A stretch of 8,567 nt of DNA from ZCTH02-B3 sp036563895 (GTDB lineage Bacteria; Bacillota; Bacilli; Paenibacillales; Paenibacillaceae). The position numbers were made by a program, and so were the translations under genes. The first letter of the stretch is position 1, and each line of letters opens with the position of its first letter. A model generated the notes under the pieces. That model saw nothing but the letters and a program-made list of their open reading frames with translations, searched no databases and had not been told where the DNA came from. This document shows positions 1 through 6,500 of this stretch, piece after piece. The DNA is taken from assembly GCA_036563895.1 (NCBI GenBank), contig DATCLN010000120.1, forward strand, positions 1-8,567, given 5' to 3'.

Positions 1-1280
1 GCCTGGGCCAGGTCGACCGGCGCCTGGTGGAAGAAATGAAGAAGGAATACGACCGCAAGAAAAAAATTCCGCCCGAGCTCCACCGGGAATACGTGGTGCT
101 TACGTCCAAAGCGGAAGCGGTATGGGAAGAGGCGAAGGCGAAGAGCGATTTTGCGGGCTTCGCGCCTTATCTGGAGCAAATCGTGGATTATACGCGGCGC
201 TTCATCGGGCTTTGGGGCGTAAAGGGAACGCCCTACGACACGCTGCTCGACCTGTACGAACCGGACCTCACCGTCGCCGAGTGCGACCGGCTGTTCGGGG
301 AACTGAAGGCGCGGCTCGTGCCGCTCTTGGAGGCGATCCTGGAGTCGCCCCATCAGCCGGACACGTCGTTTTTGCGCGGCTCGTTCGACGTGGATGCGCA
401 AAAGCGGTTCTGCCTGTTCATTTTGCGGGAAATGGGATTCGATTTTGAAGGCGGGCGCCTGGACGAAAGCGTGCATCCCTTCGCCATCGGCCTTGGCGCC
501 GGCGACGTGCGGATCACCACGCGGTATTTGCCGGACGACGCGGTAAGCGCGCTCTTTGGCACCATCCATGAAGGCGGCCACGCGCTGTACGAGCAGAACT
601 TTGCGCCGGAACTGGCCGGCACGCTCCTGGCGGACGGCGCGTCGATGGCCGTGCACGAATCCCAGTCCCGGCTGTGGGAAAACATGGTCGGCCGGAGCCT
701 GCCGTTCTGGCGGCGTTATTTTCCGGTGCTGCAACGCCACTTCCCCGGGGCGTTCGACGGGGTGACGCCGGAGGCGTTCTACCGCGCCGTCAACGTGGTT
801 CGGCCGTCCCTCATCCGCATCGAGGCGGACGAGCTGACGTACAATCTCCACATCATGATCCGCTATGAACTGGAAAAAAAGCTGTTCAACGAAGGCCTGT
901 CCGTCCGCGACCTGCCGGAGGCGTGGAACGCCGCGTACCGGGAAACGCTCGGCGTCGAGCCCCGAAACGACGGCGAGGGCGTGCTGCAGGACGTGCACTG
1001 GTCCGGCGGCAGCTTCGGGTATTTCCCGTCCTATTCCCTCGGCAACATGTACGCGGCCCAGATGATGCGGGCGGCGCGGCGGCAGCTGCCGGACCTGGAC
1101 GGGCAGATCGAGGCCGGGAAGCTCCTTCCGCTGAAGGAATGGCTGACGGAAAACGTGCACCGGCACGGCAAGCTCCTGAAGCCCGCCGAGCTGATCCGCG
1201 CGATCTCCGGGGAACCGCTGAATTCTACCTATCTGTGCGACTATCTGGAAACGAAATATCGCGAGATCTACCGGCTGTGA
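1..1280 (+). CDS. M32 family metallocarboxypeptidase (thermostable carboxypeptidase 1 / Taq type), 5' end outside window
   Basis: Zinc carboxypeptidase that removes C-terminal residues from peptides, expected in the cytoplasm. The frame is open from base 3 to the TGA at 1278-1280 (425 codons). Family members such as B. subtilis YpwA are about 500 residues, so roughly 75-80 N-terminal residues lie outside the window; the GTG at 27 is an internal codon, because matching family sequence (a lysine-rich stretch followed by KKIP) runs through it. The zinc motif HEGGH is at 567-581, the third ligand Glu lies in HESQSR (654-671), and the family signature HWSGGSFGYFPSYSLGN is at 996-1046. HPFAIGLGAGDVRITTRY and RIEADELTYNLHI are further M32 blocks. 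All expected catalytic motifs are intact. The gene ends 164 bases before cotE and has no clear intrinsic terminator; its physiological substrate cannot be read from the sequence. Confidence 0.95.
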   Translation, partial: LGQVDRRLVEEMKKEYDRKKKIPPELHREYVVLTSKAEAVWEEAKAKSDFAGFAPYLEQIVDYTRRFIGLWGVKGTPYDTLLDLYEPDLTVAECDRLFGELKARLVPLLEAILESPHQPDTSFLRGSFDVDAQKRFCLFILREMGFDFEGGRLDESVHPFAIGLGAGDVRITTRYLPDDAVSALFGTIHEGGHALYEQNFAPELAGTLLADGASMAVHESQSRLWENMVGRSLPFWRRYFPVLQRHFPGAFDGVTPEAFYRAVNVVRPSLIRIEADELTYNLHIMIRYELEKKLFNEGLSVRDLPEAWNAAYRETLGVEPRNDGEGVLQDVHWSGGSFGYFPSYSLGNMYAAQMMRAARRQLPDLDGQIEAGKLLPLKEWLTENVHRHGKLLKPAELIRAISGEPLNSTYLCDYLETKYREIYRL

Positions 1281-1314
1281 GGTGTTGCCGGACCGCTTGT
1301 CCGCTCCGCCGGGG

Positions 1315-1343
1315 TCATGAATCCTCCTTCGCGATCATACACT
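1315..1343 (+). promoter_or_regulatory. Candidate SigE-type (mother-cell) promoter of cotE, P1-like
   Basis: The -10 element CATACACT at 1336-1343 matches the SigE consensus CATACAnT fully. Fourteen bases upstream, TCATGAA at 1315-1321 matches only the first part of the SigE -35 consensus (KMATATT). Predicted transcription starts about 90-95 bases before the cotE ATG. B. subtilis cotE has an early SigE promoter and a later SigK promoter, so the site fits known biology. The -35 is imperfect, so the call rests on the -10, the spacing and the context. Confidence 0.5.
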
Positions 1344-1379
1344 GGAACGGGTGCGCCGCACGCAGGGCTGTTTTTTTGT

Positions 1380-1408
1380 CACTCTAGACGAATGTCCTGC
1401 ATAGACTT
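1380..1408 (+). promoter_or_regulatory. Candidate SigK-type (late mother-cell) promoter of cotE, P2-like
   Basis: GCATAGACTT at 1399-1408 fits the SigK -10 consensus gCATAnnnTa except for the last base. CACT at 1380-1383 carries the AC of the -35 (mACm), with a 16-base spacer, the SigK optimum. Predicted transcription starts around 1414, about 30 bases before the cotE ATG. A SigA reading (TTGTCA at 1376-1381) has no good -10 partner. The order, SigE site upstream of SigK site, matches B. subtilis cotE P1/P2. Confidence 0.5.
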
Positions 1409-1426
1409 TAATCGAACGGATCGCAT

Positions 1427-1435
1427 GGAGGAGGT
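1427..1435 (+). promoter_or_regulatory. Ribosome binding site of cotE
   Basis: GGAGGAGGT lies 9 bases before the ATG at 1445. It is a near-perfect Shine-Dalgarno sequence and fixes the cotE start, which also matches the N-terminal form expected of Paenibacillaceae CotE. Confidence 0.85.
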
Positions 1436-1444
1436 CAACCGAAT

Positions 1445-2008
1445 ATGGCGTTGGCGGATAGACGGTTGCAATGCAGGGAGATCATCACCAAAGCGGTTTG
1501 CGGCAAAGGCCGGAAATTTTCCACGGTCACCCATACGATCACGCCTCCGCATCCGCCTTCCAGCATCCTGGGGGCTTGGATTATCAACCATCAATATGAA
1601 GCCGTGAAGTCGGGGGACGGCGTGGAAGTCATCGGTTCCTACGACATCAACGTCTGGTATTCCTATGATCGCAACACCCAGACGGACGTGGCCAAGGAAA
1701 CGGTCACCTACTCCGAGCTTGTGCCGCTTTCCTATCTGGATCCGAAACATCGCAAATCCACGGAGGAAGTGACCGCGGAGGCGATCCAGGAGCCGAACTG
1801 CGTGGAGGCGTCGATCAAGGGGCGCAACTCCGTTGCCGTCCGGGTGGAACGCGAGTTTGCCGTGGAAATGATCGCGGAAACAAAGGTGTGCGTCGCGGTG
1901 TGCCCCGGCGGATGCGACGAAGACGGCAAGGACGCCGGCCTTGGGGTGAGCATGGGCGAAGACGGCTACGAGGACCTCGACGCGGATCTCCTGGAAGACG
2001 AGGTGTGA
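1445..2008 (+). CDS. cotE: Outer spore coat morphogenetic protein CotE
   Basis: CotE (187 residues; B. subtilis 181) surrounds the forespore and recruits outer-coat proteins; it acts in the mother cell. Recognition is by strong similarity along the length: REIITKAV and KGRKF (residues 11-25), PSSILGAWIINHQY (38-51), YDINVWYSY (66-74), EPNCVE (116-121), EREFAVEMIAETKV (135-148), then a strongly acidic tail as in B. subtilis. The ATG has an ideal ribosome site. Unlike B. subtilis CotE, the end of the conserved domain carries Cys149, Cys153 and Cys157 (CVAVCPGGC); Cys10, Cys19 and Cys119 make six cysteines in all. Candidate SigE and SigK promoters precede the gene, and a terminator-like hairpin lies 240-280 bases downstream. 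In B. subtilis mutS follows directly; here it is 5.5 kb away. Confidence 0.96.
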   Translation: MALADRRLQCREIITKAVCGKGRKFSTVTHTITPPHPPSSILGAWIINHQYEAVKSGDGVEVIGSYDINVWYSYDRNTQTDVAKETVTYSELVPLSYLDPKHRKSTEEVTAEAIQEPNCVEASIKGRNSVAVRVEREFAVEMIAETKVCVAVCPGGCDEDGKDAGLGVSMGEDGYEDLDADLLEDEV

Positions 2009-2070
2009 CCGCCGGGTTTCCGGTCTTGCGCCATCCTGTTCCATAAATATTCGTCGCTGCCGGTAAAGCA

Positions 2071-2091
2071 ACGGGCGGGCGCCCGGCCCGT
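2071..2091. repeat. GC-rich imperfect palindrome / hairpin
   Basis: Arms ACGGGC (2071-2076) and GCCCGT (2086-2091) pair perfectly and enclose the palindrome GGGCGCCC (2077-2084) with one bulged G at 2085, giving a near-continuous stem. No T-run follows on either strand, so it is not a standard intrinsic terminator. It could protect the 3' end of cotE mRNA or have no role. Confidence 0.5.
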
Positions 2092-2250
2092 CGCGGCCGG
2101 ATAAGCCCGATTTGCCGGCTTCGCCCCCGGCCGCGGCAAAGGGGCGGGAGGACGAAACCGATGGCTCCGGCGGGAGTCCCCGACGGGCGCATGTTCGGCT
2201 TCGGCGCAAAGGCGGCCGGAATTCGGCGCGGTGCCATTCTGGATGTCGGC

Positions 2251-2290
2251 ACGGCGCCCGTTTGCGTTTGGGGCGGCGTTTTTGTTTTTT
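2251..2290 (+). terminator. Rho-independent terminator after cotE / leader terminator of the amidoligase gene
   Basis: ACGGCGCCC (2251-2259) pairs with GGGCGGCGT (2271-2279) through eight base pairs with one internal G-G mismatch, around an 11-base loop. It is followed at once by a T-rich tract to 2290 (only one G among the last eleven bases). This is a good intrinsic terminator on the plus strand. It sits 24 bases before the chosen amidoligase start, so it could end cotE transcription, attenuate the downstream gene, or both. Confidence 0.7.
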
Positions 2291-2298
2291 GTCTGCAT

Positions 2299-2305
2299 GG
2301 GGAGG
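2299..2305 (+). promoter_or_regulatory. Ribosome binding site deciding the amidoligase start
   Basis: GGGGAGG at 2299-2305 is followed after 9 bases by an in-frame GTG at 2315. The alternative ATG at 2297 overlaps this motif and has no ribosome site of its own. The upstream GTG at 2231 would place the terminator inside the coding region. GTG 2315 is therefore the best start. Confidence 0.65.
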
Positions 2306-2314
2306 TTTGGGGTT

Positions 2315-3523
2315 GTGGAGGCGTTTGGTCCGGAGGAAATCGGGCGCGTTCTGAAACGGGTGGGCCTGTGGGCGGACGGATCGGAACCGGCGCCGCACGC
2401 GCGGACGTATTCGGTGACGGTCTGGGGACTGGAAGCGGTCGACATTCGCCGGATCGGTCGTCACGGCGAAGACGGGCCCGGTCCGGCGGCATGGCGGATG
2501 CCCCCGGACGCGGCGCTGGCGCGCCTGGTCGGACGGGCGGCGGTGCGGGCGCTGTACGCCTTCGGCTATGATGAAGGACAGGTGGTCCTGGACGTTCTGG
2601 ACGTGGGGGCAAAGTGGCGGGTGACCGTGCGCCGCGTCTCTCCGACACCGGATCCGTCGCCCGGAGTCGGGGAGACGCGGCTGGCGGAAGCCATCCGGCG
2701 GCAAAACCGGTGCAGGGAAGAAGAACGGCGGCGTCCGCCCGTCGCGACGCTGGGAGCCGATCCCGAATTCGTCCTCCTGTCGCCGGAGGGCCGGGTCGTC
2801 CCCGCGTCGCGCTATTTTCCGCCCGGTGCGGCGGTCGGCAGCGATTCCCTGGTGGTGGGCGGGGTGCGCTGCTGGGCGCTGGCCGAACTCAGGCCGGTGC
2901 CCGCCCGCGAGCCCGACGCCCTCGCCGGGCGGCTGCGCCGGCTGCTCGCCGCGGCCCACCGCCGGGTCGGCGACGCCGCGCTCTCGTGGCGGGCGGGCGC
3001 GCTGCCGGTCCCCGGCCTGCCGCTGGGCGGCCACATCCACCTGAGCGGCGTGGCGCCGACACCCGAACGGCTGCGGGCCCTCGACAACGCCGTGGCCCTG
3101 CCGCTGCGTCTGCTGGAGCCTCCCGGCGCCTCCCGGCGCCGCCCGCGTTACGGCGTGCTCGGCGACTTCCGCCGCAAGGCGCACGGCGGCTTTGAATACC
3201 GCACGCCGCCCAGCTGGCTGGTGTCGCCGGCGATCGCCTGTGGCGTCCTGGCGCTGGCGAAAATCGCCGCGGAGGCGCCGGAAAAGATCGCCAGGCCGCT
3301 CGACGACCAGCGGGTGCGCGACGCGTTCTACGCGGACGGGGCCGGCGGCAAAAACCGCGAGCTGCTGGCGCTCACGGCGCGGGAAGTGATGGACGCCGTC
3401 CGGCGGACGGAACGTTTTGCCCGGTACGGCGGTTTGATTCTGCCCTTGTTTCGCGCGATTGAAGAAGGCCGGACATGGGACGAGACCGCCGACTTGCGCG
3501 ACCGCTGGCGGGTGCGGGGATAG
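2315..3523 (+). CDS. Putative amidoligase: phiEco32-type COOH-NH2 ligase (type 2), glutamine-synthetase-like fold
   Basis: Predicted ATP-dependent ligase joining a carboxylate to an amine; substrate unknown. Counted from GTG 2315 (402 residues), the core motifs are LGADPEF (146-152), AELRP (190-194), GGHIHLSG (238-245) and GVLGDFR...GGFEYRTPPSWL (281-302). These supply the Glu, His and Arg positions expected of the glutamine-synthetase-like amidoligases first found in phage phiEco32, and all look intact. Residues 1-140 are less conserved; residues 77-112 (RALYAFGYDEGQVVLDVLD, ending VSPTP) resemble the end of an ATP-grasp domain. No signal peptide or membrane segment is seen from this start. 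A tandem 10-base repeat at 3121-3140 leaves the frame intact. The gene is codirectional with cotE and has no obvious promoter, suggesting read-through expression in sporulation and perhaps a spore-envelope role (inference). GH115 converges from downstream. Confidence 0.82.
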   Translation: MEAFGPEEIGRVLKRVGLWADGSEPAPHARTYSVTVWGLEAVDIRRIGRHGEDGPGPAAWRMPPDAALARLVGRAAVRALYAFGYDEGQVVLDVLDVGAKWRVTVRRVSPTPDPSPGVGETRLAEAIRRQNRCREEERRRPPVATLGADPEFVLLSPEGRVVPASRYFPPGAAVGSDSLVVGGVRCWALAELRPVPAREPDALAGRLRRLLAAAHRRVGDAALSWRAGALPVPGLPLGGHIHLSGVAPTPERLRALDNAVALPLRLLEPPGASRRRPRYGVLGDFRRKAHGGFEYRTPPSWLVSPAIACGVLALAKIAAEAPEKIARPLDDQRVRDAFYADGAGGKNRELLALTAREVMDAVRRTERFARYGGLILPLFRAIEEGRTWDETADLRDRWRVRG

Positions 3524-3550
3524 GCGCGGCTGTCGGCAGTGCCCGGACAA

Positions 3551-3568
3551 GCCCGGTATTTGCCGGGC
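3551..3568. terminator. Possible bidirectional terminator hairpin between converging genes
   Basis: GCCCGG (3551-3556) and CCGGGC (3563-3568) form a perfect six-pair stem with a six-base loop in the 46-base gap between the converging amidoligase and GH115 stop codons. Position and symmetry suit a shared terminator, but neither strand has a proper T-tract afterwards (only TTGT on the minus strand), so it may work poorly. Confidence 0.35.
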
Positions 3569-3569
3569 G

Positions 3570-6500
3570 TCAGAAGTCCGCGGTTGGGCGCGGTTCCCGG
3601 ACCGGATAGCGCCAGTGCCGCTCCGTGCCGTCGTCCAGGCGCAGGGAGACGCACAGCCAAAGCCGGGAAACGCCCGGCGCGGGCGGCAGCCGAAGCTGCA
3701 GCATTTCCCTGCCGCCGCGCGCCAGGCAGCCGACCGCTTCCGCGCTTCCCGGAAGGCTGCCGTCTTCGCCGCGAAGGGCGACCGAAACGTCGTACCGCCG
3801 GCCGTACGCGCCGTCGTTGAAAAGGCCGATTTGCGCAATGAACGGACCGGCTTCGTCCCCGTTTTCCCGTCGCAGCGTCGGCCGCACGCGGACCGTGTCC
3901 CGCCCGGCCAGGTCGAACGCCAGCCCGCCGAGGCGGACGGTTCCCGACTCGACGCGCATCCGCAGGCGGTGTTCGCCGGCCGGAAGCCAAAGGCCGGGCG
4001 CCGGGAGGCGGGCGTCGGACAAGCCAAGCCGCACCGGCGGAATCTCCGGCAGCCAGCTCCATCGCTCCGGAAAGAGCGGCCGGATTTCCAAAACGGCGCG
4101 AAAGTCCTCCGCCGCATCCGCCGCGTTTGGCGCCGCATCCGGCGCGGCCGGGTCCGCCGGCAGCAGCCGGACTCCGTACACACCGGTTTCGTGGACGAAG
4201 ACGTCCGCTTCCCACGTTTCGTCTTCCCGCAGTACAAGGGGAAAGACCGGCCGCACCCGTCCGGGCAGATCGTACGGATCGAAGGCCGCTTCCGCCGCGG
4301 CCGCCTTTTCCCGCACGGACGCGGCCGCTGCGTTCGCTTCCGGCTTCCCCGCGCGCGCGCTTTCCGGAGGCCCGAGGAAGCTGGGGCGCACGCCGCCGGC
4401 GTCAAGGACGATTTTTTGCAGCACGACGGTCGGGTCGACCATCCACACGCGCAGCGTATGATCGCCGGGCGCATCGATCCGGTGGACCGTTTCGACGGTC
4501 CGGACGTTCAGGATGACGCTTTTTTCCCAATCCTTGCCGTCATGGATGCCGTCGTGCGGACGGCTGTCGGCGCCGTGCGCCATGGCGTCCGCGATGACGA
4601 TCGGCCCGTCGTCGAAGGAAACGCCGATGCGCAGGCCGGCGCCGGGAACGAAGTCCAGCGACGGGGCCAGATGGCAGATCACCCGGATGTCCCCGGCGGA
4701 GGCAAGGCGCACGCGGTATTCGAGGCGCGGCGAGCCTTCGGGCGGCCGGGCGCTCGGCACGGTGACGGGGAAAACGGCCATGGACGACAGCGTTCTTCCG
4801 TAATCTTCGATTTTGCGCCAGGATGCGCCGCCCGCCGGCACGTTCGCCGCAAAATGTTCCGCTTCGATGGAGATGTGGCCGTCCGATTCCACAAAAACGT
4901 CCGCCGCTTCCGTTTCGCCCGCGGACGCAGGCGGCAGGAGGCCGGCCGGGCGGACCAGGCGGACCCGCACGGCCGCTTCCGTTCCGTCCGACCCGATGAT
5001 CGTCACCGTTCCTTCCGCCCGTTCGCCGGGAGGAGCGGCATCCCGGTCGACGTCCACCCAAATCCGTTTCTGTTTCACGACGACGCCTTCCCGCACGTCG
5101 GGAAGGATCCAGCCGTCGGCCTTCACCGTAAACGCAAAAGGCTCCGATCCGCGGTTGAACACGTCGATGTACCGCCGTTCGCGCGAATGCGGATCAAACG
5201 GCGGCAGCGCGCATTCGTCCGCGGCGCCCGGCCAGGCGGATTCCGAACCTTCGACGGCGACGCCCATTGCGGGGCCGGGAAGCGGCGGCACGCGGCCCGT
5301 TTCCGGCATGACGTTCGTTTCCGGCTGGTTCCATCCGGTGTACCCGATGTGCGTCTGGTCCATCATGTGGTTCCATTTGCCCATCGCGGTGCGCCGGTTG
5401 TAGTCGAAGGCCAGCTCCTCGTCGGTTTCAAACAGCAGCTCGGCCCGGCGGGCTTCCGTATTGGCCATCGCCCGGCCCTGGCGCGCGTAAAGCTTGCTTT
5501 TTTCCGCCCGCAGATGCAGTTCGTTGACGACCGCCGACGCCTTGACGGGGTAGAGCACCGTCTGGAAAAAGGCGTCCCGGTACGCGTCGGGCAGCTCCGC
5601 ATAAAGACGTTCGGCCCGGACCACGGCATCGCGCATGTCGGCGAGCACCGTTTCCGCTTCTTTGTAATGGACCCAGCTGTAGAGCGGGACGGCGTTCAGC
5701 AGCTCGGGCTTGATGCGCCCGTTCCATTTGGCGTAGCGGGCGATGAGATCCGCGATCTCATCGGCCGCGGCGCGGCCGGCGCCGAATTGCCGCATGGCCC
5801 ACCCGTTGCCGAATTCGCGCAGATTGTCGGGGGCAAAGTCGTGGACGTTCCATGCCAGACGAAGGAAAAATTCCGTCTGGAATTCCATCGGTTTCAGATC
5901 CCCGACGTTGACGACCCAGAGCCGGTCGGCGCCGTAGGCGAAAGCTTTGTGCATCTGCTCCCAGATCTTCGGAACGGGGACGGTGGCGATCCATTTGTAG
6001 GACCTCGGGTTGCCGACGTAGTCCAAGTGGTAATAAATGCCTGCGCCGCCTGCGCGGCCGCGTTCCTCCGGAGACGGAACCCGCCTCAGGTTGCCGTGGT
6101 TGTCGTCGGACCAGAGCAGGATGACGTCATCCGGCACCCGCATTCCCCGCTCGTAATATTCCTGCACTTCCTTGTAAATCGCCCAGATCTGCGGCACTTT
6201 CGTGACGTCCGGGCTCATGTGCCGGGCGATGATTTCCCGCTGGTCCGCGATGATGGTTTGCAAAAGGCGCATTTTTTCTTCCAGAGGCTCGCCGCCGCCC
6301 ATCGGTTCGTCGCCGTCGCCGCGCATGCCCAGGGTAATGATGCTTTCGTAGTTTCGGGAGCGTACGATGCCTTCTTCCCAGAAACGGTACAGCGTGTCCC
6401 GGTTGGCGGCGTAATCCCAGGGACCTTCGCGGCGTTTTTTCCAGTCCTTGTGCGGGCGCAGCATCGGTTCGTGATGGGACGTGCCGATGACGATGCCGTA

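Larger units (their letters stand above)
2009..2314. other. GC-rich intergenic region between cotE and the amidoligase gene
   Basis: No convincing gene is seen in these 306 bases. They contain a strong GC-rich stem at 2071-2091, a shorter CCGG...CCGG pairing (about 2097-2118), a terminator at 2251-2290 and the ribosome site of the next gene. An ATG at 2161 has a fair Shine-Dalgarno sequence but opens a frame running into the amidoligase gene in another phase with low-information composition. No good SigA, SigE or SigK promoter is visible close to the amidoligase start. Confidence 0.6.

Noticed and set aside
1351..1377. GTGC-GCC-GCAC mini-hairpin followed by T7, as a terminator of the M32 gene
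   Set aside because: The stem is only four pairs and is separated from the T-run by nine unpaired bases, so it is not a convincing terminator.
2231..2314. N-terminal extension of the amidoligase from GTG 2231, with a hydrophobic stretch resembling a signal anchor
   Set aside because: The extension is encoded by the terminator stem and its T-tract (Phe-rich), has no ribosome site, and GTG 2315 has a well-placed one.
2161..2571. Plus-strand frame of 136 codons with a fair ribosome site (GGGAGG) before ATG 2161
   Set aside because: It runs across the terminator and into the amidoligase gene in another phase, and its Gly/Arg-rich translation matches nothing. A short leader peptide cannot be excluded but is unsupported.
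3119..3143. Tandem 10-base repeat (TCCCGGCGCC twice) in the amidoligase gene as a frameshift
   Set aside because: The family motif GVLGDFR...FEYRTPP continues downstream in the same frame as the upstream motifs, so the frame is intact.
1379..4474. Minus-strand open frame of 1031 codons across cotE, the amidoligase and the GH115 3' end
   Set aside because: It is antisense to two well-supported genes and overlaps a third, has an Arg-rich low-information sequence and no ribosome site or family match.
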